DNA from: Luteococcus sanguinis
Lineage (GTDB): Bacteria; Actinomycetota; Actinomycetes; Propionibacteriales; Propionibacteriaceae
Reading direction: 5' to 3'
Assembly: GCF_039527675.1 (NCBI RefSeq)
Contig: NZ_BAAAKI010000004.1
Coordinates: forward strand, 434,001 to 498,000
Length of the DNA stretch: 64,000 nucleotides
Part shown: positions 25,049-33,970 of the stretch, one piece after another
Layout of the letters: every line of letters begins with the position of its first letter
Position numbering within the stretch: position 1 is the first letter of the stretch
The notes under the pieces: model-generated
The model's database searches: none
The model's input: only the letters and a program-made list of their open reading frames with translations
What the model was told of the DNA's origin: nothing
Position numbers and translations under genes: made by a program

Positions 25049-25782
25049 GCGAGAGCGCCGCGGCCAAGGTCGTCCTGGCCACCAACAACATGAAGAAGCT
25101 CGCCGAGCTGCGCCAGGTCGTCGCCGACGCAGACCTCGACATCGAGGTGCTTGGCCTGGCCGACTTCGAGCGCTACCCCGAGCCCGCCGAGACCGAGCGC
25201 ACCTTCGAGGGCAATGCGCTGATCAAGGCGCGCGAGGCCGCCCACCGCACCGGGCTGCCCGCGCTGGCCGACGACTCGGGCCTCGAGGTGGACGAGCTGA
25301 ACAACTGCCCGGGCGTCCGTTCGTCCCGCTGGGCCGGGCCGGAGTGCGACGACGAGGCCAACAACGACCTGTTGCTGCGCCAGATGACCGACGTCCCCGA
25401 AGATCGCCGCACCGCGCGCTTCGTGTGCGCGATGGCCTTCGTCGTCCCCGACGGCAACCAGGGGGTCAAGTTCTCCGAGGCCAAGCGCGAGACCTGGGAG
25501 GGACGGTTGGCCTTCGAACGCCACGGCGAGAACGGTTTCGGATACGACCCGCTGTTCATCCCGGATGACGCCCCCGAGGTCGATGGCCGCCGGCTCGCGT
25601 CGGGCGAGCTGTATCCCGAGGTGAAGAACGAGCTCTCGCACCGCGGCAAGGCGGTTCGGGCGGTGCTTCCGACCGTCGTCGGCCTGCTCGGCAAGAAGAT
25701 GCCGCAGGAGCAGAACCAGCCCGACCTCGAGCCGGGCGCGCCCGATGACACGGGGGAGCAGGGCAATGCAGCAGTATCTTGA
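25045..25782 (+). CDS. rdgB: dITP/XTP pyrophosphatase (RdgB/HAM1)
   Basis: This is a 245-residue nucleotide sanitising enzyme hydrolysing non-canonical purine NTPs. VVLATNNMKKLAELRQV (substrate loop), FEGNALIKAREAA, LADDSGLEVDELNNCPGVRSSRWAG and GFGYDPLFIP are the family motifs. The C-terminal ~45 residues after AVLPTVVGLLG form an acidic, non-conserved tail. GTG start overlaps rph (GTGA). The 3' end overlaps the thyA start by 17 bases. Confidence 0.93.
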   Translation: MSESAAAKVVLATNNMKKLAELRQVVADADLDIEVLGLADFERYPEPAETERTFEGNALIKAREAAHRTGLPALADDSGLEVDELNNCPGVRSSRWAGPECDDEANNDLLLRQMTDVPEDRRTARFVCAMAFVVPDGNQGVKFSEAKRETWEGRLAFERHGENGFGYDPLFIPDDAPEVDGRRLASGELYPEVKNELSHRGKAVRAVLPTVVGLLGKKMPQEQNQPDLEPGAPDDTGEQGNAAVS

Positions 25783-26578
25783 CCTGCTGACCCGGGTGAT
25801 GGAGTCCGGCGTCGACAAGTCCGACCGCACCGGCACCGGGACGCGCAGCGTGTTCGGCCACCAGATGCGCTTCGACCTCGCACAGGGCTTCCCGCTGCTC
25901 ACCACCAAGAAGCTGCACACGCGCAGCATCTTCGGCGAGCTGCTGTGGTTCCTGCGCGGGGACACCAACATCGCATGGCTGCACGAGAACGACATCACGA
26001 TCTGGGACGAGTGGGCCGACGACGAGGGCAACCTGGGCCCCGTCTATGGCTACCAGTGGCGCAGCTGGCCCACGCCGTCCGGCGAACACGTCGACCAGAT
26101 CGCCAAGGTGATCTCGTCGATCAAGAACAACCCCGACTCGCGTCGCCACATCGTCAGCGCCTGGAATGTCGCCGACGTGGACGACATGGCGTTGCCGCCC
26201 TGCCACGCACTGTTCCAGTTCTACGTCGCGCCCGGCGAGGGCGACGAGCCCGGGACGTTGAGCTGCCAGCTCTACCAGCGCAGCGCCGACATCTTCCTCG
26301 GGGTGCCGTTCAACATCGCGTCGTATGCGCTGCTCACGCACCTGGTTGCGCAGGTCTGCGGCCTGCGCGTCGGCGACTTCGTCCACACCCTCGGTGATGC
26401 GCACATCTACTCCAACCATTTCGAGCAGGTGGCCGAGCAGGTCACCCGTGACCCGCGCCCGCTCCCGAAGTTGGTGCTGAACCCGGCGGTCACCGAGATC
26501 GACGCCTTCGAGCTGAGCGACATCAGCATCGAGGGCTATGACCCACACCCGTCCATCAAGGCGCCCATCGCCGTCTGA
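25766..26578 (+). CDS. thyA: thymidylate synthase
   Basis: This is a 270-residue enzyme making dTMP from dUMP with methylene-tetrahydrofolate. The catalytic Cys is C146 (ALPPCHALFQFY), the same number as in E. coli. Other landmarks are DRTGTGTRSVFGHQMRFDL, RRHIVSAWNVADVDDM, QLYQRSADIFLGVPFNIASYA and GDAHIYSNH. I prefer ATG 25766 to ATG 25745 because the shorter form aligns with the family N-terminus. It lies 33 bases before the DHFR-fusion gene, giving the usual dTMP/folate cycle pair. Confidence 0.95.
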   Translation: MQQYLDLLTRVMESGVDKSDRTGTGTRSVFGHQMRFDLAQGFPLLTTKKLHTRSIFGELLWFLRGDTNIAWLHENDITIWDEWADDEGNLGPVYGYQWRSWPTPSGEHVDQIAKVISSIKNNPDSRRHIVSAWNVADVDDMALPPCHALFQFYVAPGEGDEPGTLSCQLYQRSADIFLGVPFNIASYALLTHLVAQVCGLRVGDFVHTLGDAHIYSNHFEQVAEQVTRDPRPLPKLVLNPAVTEIDAFELSDISIEGYDPHPSIKAPIAV

Positions 26579-26611
26579 GCAGGCTGTTTGACCAGTGAAA
26601 GGAAGAGCACC

Positions 26612-27580
26612 ATGCGAGTCATCGCGATCGCCGTCGTCGGCACCAACGGCGTGATCGGCGACGGCCACGACCAGCCCTTCAAGTTCCGTGAGGACTGGGA
26701 GCGCTTCAAGTCCACCACCATGGGCCACCCGATCATCATGGGACGCCACACGCTGGAGTCGACGGGGCGTTTCCTGCCCGGGAGGACGACGATCGTCGTC
26801 AGCCGGGATCCGGAACAGATCGAGCTCTCGGACGACGAGTCGGCACCCAGCTTCGCGGTGGGTTCGGTGGAGCTGGCACTCGAACTGGCCGAGGCCTTCG
26901 ACACGGTCTGCTTCGTGGGTGGCGGAGGGCAGGTGTACCGCAATGCCTGGGAATTCCTGACCGAGCTGGACATCACCCAGGTGCATGCCGAGGGTGCGGG
27001 CTCCATCACCTTCCCCGACATCGATCCGGACGAGTGGATGTGCCTGTCGCGCGAGCCGCGCGGCCAGTTCGACTTCACCCGCTGGTTCCCGATCACGCGC
27101 ACCGACCGCCTGACGATGGCGCCCGTCGGGCCGAGCGACCTGGACGACTGGGCGCGCCTGCACTCCGCGTCCGACCTGCCGCCGGTCGAACTGGACCGCC
27201 ACGAGGCGGGCCTGCGAGCCAACGTCCAACACTGGCTGGACGACGGGCTCGGCTACTGGCTGGTGCGGGACCGCCTCTACGAGCACCCGGTCGGTGTCGG
27301 GGGGGTGCGGCGCTCCCGGGAGAACCCCGAGGGCACCTGGAGCCTCTACTACCGCTTCGAGGAGCAGAGCCGGAACCAGGGCTATGCCGTCGAACTCGGC
27401 CAGGCCGGGATCGCTGCTCTCAAGGTGGTACAGCCCGACGCCGAGCTGCGGGCGGTCGCCCGTCCGGGCAATGATGCCGCCATCGCGGTCGCCGAGAAGC
27501 TGGGGCTCGAACGCTCGGGCACCACCCAGGATGCCCGCGGTGAGTTGGTCGTCTTCACCGCCCTGGTGCGGGAGTTGTGA
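26612..27580 (+). CDS. folA: dihydrofolate reductase fused to GNAT acetyltransferase
   Basis: This is a 322-residue two-domain protein. Residues 1-~160 are a DHFR: RVIAIAVVGTNGVIG, the Asp in REDWERFKSTT (equivalent to E. coli D27), IIMGRHTLESTGRFLPGRT, and CFVGGGGQVYRNA. From about residue 165 a GNAT/RimJ-like N-acetyltransferase domain begins (TDRLTMAPVGPSDLDDWARL...), with YYRFEEQSRNQGYAVELGQAG as the acetyl-CoA loop and GNDAAIAVAEKLGLERSG near the end. The frame is continuous without an internal Shine-Dalgarno near the junction. AAAGGAAG precedes the ATG. GTGA overlap with dinB. Confidence 0.88.
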   Translation: MRVIAIAVVGTNGVIGDGHDQPFKFREDWERFKSTTMGHPIIMGRHTLESTGRFLPGRTTIVVSRDPEQIELSDDESAPSFAVGSVELALELAEAFDTVCFVGGGGQVYRNAWEFLTELDITQVHAEGAGSITFPDIDPDEWMCLSREPRGQFDFTRWFPITRTDRLTMAPVGPSDLDDWARLHSASDLPPVELDRHEAGLRANVQHWLDDGLGYWLVRDRLYEHPVGVGGVRRSRENPEGTWSLYYRFEEQSRNQGYAVELGQAGIAALKVVQPDAELRAVARPGNDAAIAVAEKLGLERSGTTQDARGELVVFTALVREL

Positions 27581-28917
27581 GACCGACCGCCAGCATCCTG
27601 CACCTCGACCTGGACGCCTTCTTCGCCGCGGTCGAGCAGCGCGACAAGCCGTCCCTGCGCGGCAAGGCGGTGATCGTCGGCGGTACCGGCGGACGCGGTG
27701 TCGTGTCCACCGCCAGCTACGAGGCCCGGGTGCACGGCGTCGGGTCGGCGATGGCGATGTCGGAGGCCAGGCGCCGCGCCCCCCACGCCGCCGTGCTCGG
27801 CCCGAGGTTCGACGCCTACCAGCAGAGTTCCAAGGTCGTGATGGCGACACTGGCCGAGCTCAGCCCGCTGGTGCAGCCGCTCAGCATCGACGAGGCCTTC
27901 GTCGACCTCGCGGCGGGCGGGCACCGCTGTGATGACGTGGACGCGCTGTCAGCGCTGGCCGAACAGCTGCGCGCGACGATCACCGAGCGGACCGCCGGGC
28001 TGACGGCCTCGGTCGGCATCGGCTCCAGCAAGTTCATCGCCAAGGTGGCCAGCGAGATGGCCAAACCCAACGGCGTCACGGTGATCGCGCCCGGTTCTGA
28101 GGTGGCGACCATCGCACCCCTGCCGGCGCGGGCGATCCCGGGCGTTGGCCCGGCAACGATGGCCCGGCTGGACCGGCTCGGCATCCGCACCGTCGCCGAC
28201 CTGCAGAATGCCTCGGTCACCGAGCTCACCCGCGAGATCGGATCCGTGTGGGGCCAGGCATTGCACGACTTCGCCTTCGCCCGGGACGACCGTCTGGTGA
28301 GCGTGGACCGGGAGGTGAAGTCGATCTCGGTCGAGGACACCTTCGAGACCGACCTGACCGGCCGGGACCTGCTGGTGACCCACGCCGAACGGGATGCTGC
28401 GATCGTGGCCGGAAGGCTGCGGCGTTCCGGCCAGTTCGCCCGCACGGTGACCCTCAAGGTGCGCTTCGCCGACTTCACCACGTGGACGCGATCGCGCACC
28501 CTGCGCGGCGCCACCGACGCCACCGAGACCGTCGCGCGGATGGCCCGGGAACTGCTCGACCAGGTGGACGTCAAGGCCGGCATCCGCCTGCTCGGAGTCG
28601 GCGTCGCGAACTTCACCGACGCCGCGCAGGAGGAGTTGTTCGTGCTCGAGGGCGACGAGGCGCACGTCCTGGACACGACCACGCACGAACAGGCGCCGCC
28701 CGAGCGTCGCTGGCGCAGCACCGAGTGGTCGCCCGGCGCGGAGGTCGAACACCCCGACTTCGGGCGTGGCTGGGTCTGGGGATCGGGCCTGGGTCGGGTC
28801 ACCGTCCGCTTCGAGACCCGGCTCACCGGGCCCGGACCGGTGCGCTCCTTCAGCTCGGACGACCCGCTGCTGGCCAGGCCAGAGGCGCTGGTGGCCTTGC
28901 CCTGGGAGCTTCCGTGA
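27577..28917 (+). CDS. dinB: DNA polymerase IV
   Basis: This is a 446-residue Y-family translesion polymerase. Metal-binding acidic residues are in LHLDLDAFFAAVEQRD (D11/D13) and LSIDEAFVDL (D105, E106). TASVGIGSSKFIAKVASEMAKP and the helix-hairpin-helix region ARAIPGVGPATMARLDRLGIRTV follow. The C-terminal ~90 residues after the little-finger domain include WRSTEWSPGAEVEHPDFGRGWVWG, a domain found in actinobacterial DinB2-type enzymes. No beta-clamp-binding QLxLF tail is visible. GTG start overlaps the DHFR fusion; a tRNA-Leu lies just downstream on the other strand. Confidence 0.92.
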   Translation: MRPTASILHLDLDAFFAAVEQRDKPSLRGKAVIVGGTGGRGVVSTASYEARVHGVGSAMAMSEARRRAPHAAVLGPRFDAYQQSSKVVMATLAELSPLVQPLSIDEAFVDLAAGGHRCDDVDALSALAEQLRATITERTAGLTASVGIGSSKFIAKVASEMAKPNGVTVIAPGSEVATIAPLPARAIPGVGPATMARLDRLGIRTVADLQNASVTELTREIGSVWGQALHDFAFARDDRLVSVDREVKSISVEDTFETDLTGRDLLVTHAERDAAIVAGRLRRSGQFARTVTLKVRFADFTTWTRSRTLRGATDATETVARMARELLDQVDVKAGIRLLGVGVANFTDAAQEELFVLEGDEAHVLDTTTHEQAPPERRWRSTEWSPGAEVEHPDFGRGWVWGSGLGRVTVRFETRLTGPGPVRSFSSDDPLLARPEALVALPWELP

Positions 28918-28937
28918 CCCTTGGTGATGGTGATGTC

Positions 28938-29022
28938 TGGTGCCGGAGAAGGGACTTGAACCCTCACGCCCGAAGGCACAGGAACCTAAATCCTGCGTGT
29001 CTGCCAATTCCACCACTCCGGC
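28938..29022 (-). tRNA. tRNA-Leu (anticodon UAG)
   Basis: Read on the minus strand: acceptor arms GCCGGAG/CTCCGGC, discriminator A, encoded CCA, anticodon loop TTTAGGT (anticodon TAG), a long variable arm (TGCCTTCGGGCG) typical of class II tRNAs, and T-loop GGTTCAAGTCC. Confidence 0.95.
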
Positions 29023-29059
29023 GGTGCGGGGCGGCTGCCCCGGGTGAACGATGGCTCGT

Positions 29060-29539
29060 TCAGACCCCCAACTCGCGTCGCAGCTTGGCGACGTGACCGG
29101 TGGCCTTGACGTTGTACTGCGCGACGCGGATGACGCCCTTGCCCGCCTCGTCCACGTCCACGACGAAGGTGGAGCGGATGACCCCCTCGACGGTCTTGCC
29201 GTAGAGCATCTTCTCCCCGAACGCCGACCACGCCGACAGCACCGCGCGCTCGGGGTCGGCCAGCAGCCGGATGCCGAGGTTCTCCTTGTCGGCGAACTTC
29301 ACCAGCTTCTCGGCCGAGTCGGGGGAGATGCCGAGCACCTGGTAGCCGGCTTTCGACAGTTCGGTCGCGGCCTGCGAGAAGTCGACCGCCTGGATCGTGC
29401 AGCCGGGCGTCATCGCGGCCGGGTAGAAGTAGACGATCACGGACTGCCCGGGGAAGTCGCGCAGGGCCACGGTCGTCCCGTCGGCGCAGGGCAGCTCGAA
29501 ATCGGGTGCGACGTCACCAGGAGCGAGGCGTTCGGTCAT
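29060..29539 (-). CDS. bcp: thiol peroxidase Bcp (peroxiredoxin Q)
   Basis: This is a 159-residue thioredoxin-fold peroxidase. The peroxidatic Cys is C47 in YPAAMTPGCTIQAVDF. The resolving Cys five residues later, as in E. coli Bcp, is absent, so a 1-Cys mechanism relying on external thiols is likely. FADKENLGIRLLADPER and GVIRSTFVVDVD complete the fold. I chose ATG 29539 (MTERLAPGDVAPDF) because the family begins here; an ATG at 29563 would add eight residues. Neither has a Shine-Dalgarno, so the mRNA may be leaderless. Confidence 0.9.
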   Translation of the reverse strand: MTERLAPGDVAPDFELPCADGTTVALRDFPGQSVIVYFYPAAMTPGCTIQAVDFSQAATELSKAGYQVLGISPDSAEKLVKFADKENLGIRLLADPERAVLSAWSAFGEKMLYGKTVEGVIRSTFVVDVDEAGKGVIRVAQYNVKATGHVAKLRRELGV

Positions 29540-29692
29540 GGGGGACAGCCTAGGGTTCGCCATCAGCGCACCCCAAACCCGTCCGCGTGCAGTGTGACGG
29601 TGAGCGGGACGGGGCTAGGGTTTGACGTGTTCGGCCGACCCGGCCGAAGGAGTTCGCAGAACGAAGTCCGCAAAGTGCAGATGGAGCAGACG

Positions 29693-30007
29693 ATGGCCGA
29701 CAACAAGCGCACCGACAACCGTTCGCCTGAGCAGATCCGCGCCGACATCCACGCGGCCCGCCAGCGCATGAGCGCCAATGTGCAGGGCCTGGTCACCGAG
29801 GTGCACCCCACCGCCGTGAAGAATCGTGCCGTGGACGACGCCAAGGAAGTGGCCCGTACCGAGGTGCAGAACCTCACCCACCAGGTCAAGGATGAGAACG
29901 GGTGGCGCACCGACCGCCTGACCCTGGCCGGGATGGCCTCGGGTGCCGTCATGGTCGGCCTGCTGGTGATCCGCGGCCTGGCGAAGCTGGTCACTCGCAA
30001 GCGCTGA
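29693..30007 (+). CDS. DUF3618 family membrane-anchored protein
   Basis: This is a 104-residue protein. N-terminal RSPEQIRADIHAARQRMSANVQGL is the DUF3618 helix, followed by a charged region and one C-terminal hydrophobic segment (GMASGAVMVGLLVIRGLAKL) ending in KR. The family is actinobacterial and of unknown function. I prefer ATG 29693 (GGAG seven bases upstream) to ATG 29681. Followed by a strong terminator at 30023. Confidence 0.75.
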   Translation: MADNKRTDNRSPEQIRADIHAARQRMSANVQGLVTEVHPTAVKNRAVDDAKEVARTEVQNLTHQVKDENGWRTDRLTLAGMASGAVMVGLLVIRGLAKLVTRKR

Positions 30008-30022
30008 ACCCATCACGGTCAC

Positions 30023-30060
30023 CAGGGGCCTGTCACTCCACACGGGGTGGCAGGCCCCTG
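30023..30060 (+). terminator. strong intrinsic-type hairpin
   Basis: CAGGGGCCTG pairs perfectly with CAGGCCCCTG, and the stem continues inward as TCACTCC/GGGGTGG (two G-U pairs) around an ACAC loop: 17 bp in total. There is only a weak T-run (TTG) after it, as is common in high-G+C bacteria. It isolates the DUF3618 gene from the sugar transporter operon. Confidence 0.75.
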
Positions 30061-30219
30061 TTGACACCCTGGGGCTGGACGCGGTCACGGCGAGAATCGT
30101 CCGGCGCTTGGTAACAGATTGGTCGCGATCGCGCTTGGAACGTGCAACCCAATCAGTGAAGTCCTACTGTCTGAGATGCCCGACCACCGGGCTTCCACGA
30201 AGAAGTGAGGACCAATCAA

Positions 30220-31525
30220 ATGTCGCGTACCCGCAGTGTTCGCCGCGTCGCCGCTACTGGCTTGTCGCTGACCGCCGTGCTGGCGATGGCCGCGTGTGGC
30301 GGCTCGGACAGCTCGTCCAGCTCCAGTGCTGCCGCCCTCAACTGGGACCAGAAGGGTCCCATCACCTATGTGCAGGGCAAGGACAACAACAACGTTGTCC
30401 AGCCCTTGGTCGACAAGTGGAATGCGGCGCACCCGGACGAGAAGGTCACCTTCATCCAGCTCTCGGACAAGGCCGATGAGCAGCGCCAGAAGATGATCGA
30501 CAACGCCACCACCAACGGCTCCTCGGGCTACGACGTGCTCTCGCTCGATGTCGTGTGGACCGCCGAGTTCGCCGCCAAGCAGTACGTGGTCGAGCTCCCC
30601 AGCGACCAGTTCAAGACCGACGGCATGCTCGACTCGGCTGTTGACGGCGCCAGCTACTTCAACAAGCTGTACGCCATCCCCGCCTCCTCCGACGGTGCCC
30701 TGCTCTACTACCGCAAGGACCTGCTCGATGCCGCGGGCATCACCGAGGCTCCCAAGACCTGGGATGACATGAAGGCTGCCTGCGCCAAGGTCAAGGCCAC
30801 GAACAAGTCCATCGATTGCTACGGCGGTCAGTTCCAGAAGTATGAGGGCCTGACCTGCAACATCACCGAGTGGGTGAACTCCGCCGGGGGCGAGTTCCTC
30901 GACAAGGACAGCAAGCCGCAGGTGAACTCGGAAGCATCGCTCAAGGGCGTCAGCTACCTCCAGGGCATGTTCAAGGACGGCACGATCCCTGCCGAGGCCA
31001 CCACCTGGATGGAGGAGCCCTCGCGCCAGGCCTTCCAGGACGGCAAGCTCGTCTTCCTGCGCCAGTGGCCCTACGCCTACTCGCTGATGCAGGCCTCGGA
31101 CGGTTCGTCCAAGGTCAACGGCAAGTTCGGCATCGCCCCGCTGCCCGGCCTGACCGGCCCGGGCGTGTCCACCCTTGGTGGCCACAACATGGCCGTGACC
31201 AAGACGGCGAAGAACCTGGGCACTGCCAAGGCCTTCATCGAGTGGTACACCTCGGCTGACCAGGAGAAGGTGCTGGCCGAGAAGGCGTCGCTGGCTCCCT
31301 CGCTGGAGTCGCTGTACTCCGATGCTTCGCTGACCGAGCAGATGCCCTACCTGCCGACGCTGCTCGAGTCGATCAAGACTGCCAAGCCTCGCCCGAAGGC
31401 CGTCCAGTACAACGACGTCACCCAGGCGATCCAGGACGCGTCCTATGACGTCGTGAAGAGCGGCAAGGACCCGAAGGCCACCTTTGACAGCCTGCAGACC
31501 AAGCTCACGGACCTGACCAAGGCCT
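30220..31525 (+). CDS. carbohydrate ABC transporter substrate-binding lipoprotein, 3' end lost in assembly gap
   Basis: 435 codons are visible before a 37-base N run. The N-terminus is a lipoprotein signal (RRVAATGLSLTAVLAMAACGG, with LAMAAC lipobox and lipidated Cys), then a Ser-rich linker. The body is a type I sugar-binding protein: YDVLSLDVVWTAEFAAKQYV, ASSDGALLYYRKDLLDAAGI, RQWPYAYSLMQ and GGHNMAVTKTAKN. The DVVWTAEF phrase and partner permeases resemble the LpqY-SugAB (trehalose) and maltose groups; the sugar is uncertain. The gene is nearly complete (DSLQTKLTDLTKA is a typical C-terminus). Start ATG 30220 after GAGG. Confidence 0.87.
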
Positions 31526-31562
31526 NNNNNNNNNNNNNNNNNNNNNNNNNNNNNNNNNNNNN
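31526..31562. other. assembly gap (37 N)
   Basis: A run of N between the binding-protein gene and the first permease gene. It hides the stop codon of the former and the intergenic region; the true length may differ from the N count. Confidence 0.95.
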
Positions 31563-31567
31563 GTTCG

Positions 31568-32653
31568 ATGGCCACCACTGCCGTCACAGCGCCGGTGCAG
31601 TCCGGAAAGAGAAAGAAGAACCCATTCAGCGACGGACAGGGACGTCTGGCCTGGCTGCTCAACCTGCCGACGCTGGCCGTCATCCTGTTCGTGGTCGGCA
31701 TCCCGATCGTCCTCAGCATCCGGGAATCGCTGTTCCGCACCAACCAGGGCGTCGACCCCAACACCGGGCTTGTCGCCTCGGGTGACACCTTCGTGGGCCT
31801 CGACAACTACATCAACGCCTTCACCGCCGCGGCCTCGCCGGTCACCGGTGTCTGGGGCACGATGCCCCGCCTGGTGAACGCCTTCATCAACAACATGTTC
31901 TTCACCGTCGTCTGCGTCTCGATCGAGACCGTCCTCGGCGTGGCGATGGCGCTGATCATGGCCCGGGCCTTCAAGGGCACCGGCATGGTGCGCGCCGCGA
32001 TCCTCGTGCCGTGGGCCATTCCCACGATCGTCTCGGCCATGCTGTGGAAGGTCGTCTTCGACGCCAACGGCGTCATGAACCGGCTGATCCACAAGCAGGT
32101 GCTCTGGCTCGGTGACTCGGCCGCTTCGCAGTGGGCCGTGATCATCGCCGATGTCTGGAAGACGGCCCCCTTCATCGGCTTGATGACCCTTGCCGGCCTG
32201 CAGACCATCCCGGCCGAGGTCTACGAGGCCGCCAAGGTGGACGGATCCTCGGCCTGGCGTACCTTCACCCAGATCACCCTGCCGCTGATCAAGCCTGCCC
32301 TGGTGGTGGCCGTGCTCTTCCGCACGCTCGACACGATGCGCATGTTCGACCTGCCCTACGGCTTGATCGGTGCCAACAAGTACTCGGTCGAGACCCTCAG
32401 CATGTTCGCCTTCATGGAGTCGCGCTCGCAGCGCTATGGCGCCGCGGCCGCCTACTCCATCCTGCTGTTCCTGCTGATCATGCTGATCGCCTTCCTGTTC
32501 ATCAAGCTGCTCGGCGCAGACGTCGTCGGTGACCCCGAGACGCGCGCCATCACCGAGCAGCGCAAGCGCCTGCGCAAGCTGCACAAGCAGCAGGTGCAGC
32601 GCACGAAGGCCAAGGCGTCCCAGACCATCACCAGTGGGGAGAGTGCGGCATGA
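31568..32653 (+). CDS. sugar ABC transporter permease (MalF/SugA type)
   Basis: This is a 361-residue inner-membrane protein with a cytosolic basic N-terminus, six predicted helices and the EAA loop EAAKVDGSSAWRTFTQITLPLIKP, which docks to the ATPase. The extended hydrophilic C-terminal tail (KRLRKLHKQQVQRTKAKAS) is strongly basic. The first six bases after the N gap precede the ATG, so the Shine-Dalgarno cannot be judged. It overlaps the next permease gene by ATGA. Confidence 0.88.
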   Translation: MATTAVTAPVQSGKRKKNPFSDGQGRLAWLLNLPTLAVILFVVGIPIVLSIRESLFRTNQGVDPNTGLVASGDTFVGLDNYINAFTAAASPVTGVWGTMPRLVNAFINNMFFTVVCVSIETVLGVAMALIMARAFKGTGMVRAAILVPWAIPTIVSAMLWKVVFDANGVMNRLIHKQVLWLGDSAASQWAVIIADVWKTAPFIGLMTLAGLQTIPAEVYEAAKVDGSSAWRTFTQITLPLIKPALVVAVLFRTLDTMRMFDLPYGLIGANKYSVETLSMFAFMESRSQRYGAAAAYSILLFLLIMLIAFLFIKLLGADVVGDPETRAITEQRKRLRKLHKQQVQRTKAKASQTITSGESAA

Positions 32654-33585
32654 GCAGCGCCAACCTGACGATTCCCGAGGGCCAGCAACTCCTCTCGGAC
32701 GCCGAACTGCAGGAGCTCAACAAGCCGAAGCGCTCGGGCAAGGAGCTTGCCGGAGGCATCGCGTCCCTGTTCGGCATCGCCTTCATCATCCTGTACTGCC
32801 TCTTGCCCTTCCTCTGGATGATCATCAGCTCGCTGCGTCGTCCGGCCGATGGCCTGAGCAATGCCTACCTGCCGGATCCGGCCTCGGTGCAGAACTACAA
32901 GATCGTGTTCGGCGAGCAGAACAACTTCTTGGTCTCCCTGGGCAACTCGGTGGTGATCGCGGTCGTCACGACGGCCCTGACGTTGCTGTTCGGCATCGTG
33001 GCGGCCTACGCCCTGGCGCGACTGCGCTTCGTCGGCAAGATGGTGGTGCTCAGCATCATCATCGGCTGTTCGATGTTCCCGGCGATCACGATGCTCGTCC
33101 CGCTGATGAAGATGTTCACCGGAGTGTCCTACGACTGGTTCCCCTGGAGCTGGATGAACACCTACCGTGCGGTGATCATCCCCTCGCTGTCGTTCGGGCT
33201 CCCGCTGTGCGTGTGGAACCTGACGGCCTTCTTCCGTCAGCTCCCCGTCGAACTGGAGCATGCCGCGATGGTGGACGGCTGCACCCCGCAGGAGGCCTTC
33301 CGCAAGGTGATCCTCCCGCTGGCTGCCCCCGGCATCTTCACCACGGTCATCCTGACCTTCATCGCGGTCTGGAATGAGTACATGTTCGCCTACACCTTCT
33401 TGACCGACAAGGCCAAGATGACCGCTCCCGTTGCGCTCTCGCAGTTCACGGGCTCGACCTCGTTCAACATCCCCTACGGCGCGATCATGGCGGCTGGTGT
33501 GGTCGTTACCGTCCCGCTGCTGATCATGGTGCTGATCTTCCAGCGCCGCATCGTTGCCGGCCTGACCGCCGGTGGCGTGAAGTGA
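32650..33585 (+). CDS. sugar ABC transporter permease (MalG/SugB type)
   Basis: This is a 311-residue second permease with six helices and EAA loop EHAAMVDGCTPQEAFRKVILPLAAP. The N-terminal ~40 residues are hydrophilic, then YCLLPFLWMIISSLRRPADG begins the core. ATGA overlap with the upstream permease. No ATPase gene follows before the next N gap and the tRNAs. Many actinobacterial sugar importers share one MsiK-like ATPase encoded elsewhere, which would explain this. Confidence 0.88.
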   Translation: MSSANLTIPEGQQLLSDAELQELNKPKRSGKELAGGIASLFGIAFIILYCLLPFLWMIISSLRRPADGLSNAYLPDPASVQNYKIVFGEQNNFLVSLGNSVVIAVVTTALTLLFGIVAAYALARLRFVGKMVVLSIIIGCSMFPAITMLVPLMKMFTGVSYDWFPWSWMNTYRAVIIPSLSFGLPLCVWNLTAFFRQLPVELEHAAMVDGCTPQEAFRKVILPLAAPGIFTTVILTFIAVWNEYMFAYTFLTDKAKMTAPVALSQFTGSTSFNIPYGAIMAAGVVVTVPLLIMVLIFQRRIVAGLTAGGVK

Positions 33586-33704
33586 TCGGCTGACCACTCT
33601 CGCGGAGGGCGCCGNNNNNNNNNNNNNNNNNNNNNNNNNNNNNNNNNCCCGGGGAGGACGATTTGGCCGCGACAAGGTCGCAGGTGTAGTGTTTCTCTTC
33701 GCGC
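33586..33704. other. intergenic region with assembly gap (33615-33647)
   Basis: 119 bases between the sugar permease and the first tRNA-Lys, including 33 N. The readable flanks hold no ORF; GTAGTGTTTCTCTTC just upstream of the tRNA may contain its promoter (TAGTGT as -10). Nothing else is visible. Confidence 0.7.
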
Positions 33705-33780
<76 letters not shown>

Positions 33781-33819
33781 AAACAGCACCAAGATCCCCT
33801 GCTCGGGTGGGGGATGCCA
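33781..33819 (+). other. spacer hairpin between twin tRNAs
   Basis: The 39-base spacer contains ATCCCC and GGGGAT (separated by ten bases) that can form a 6-bp hairpin. It could aid processing of a dicistronic tRNA transcript or attenuate it. Confidence 0.4.
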
Positions 33820-33895
<76 letters not shown>

Positions 33896-33970
33896 GACCA
33901 AAGGCCCAGGCTCACCGAGGCGGGCCTTGATCTTTGTCCATGGGTGCTCCCGTCAACGCGTCCGTTGGAA

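Noticed and set aside
30124..30133. CGCGATCGCG palindrome upstream of the sugar-binding lipoprotein as a repressor operator
   Set aside because: A ten-base G+C palindrome is easily found by chance in this composition and matches no operator I know; left out of the features.
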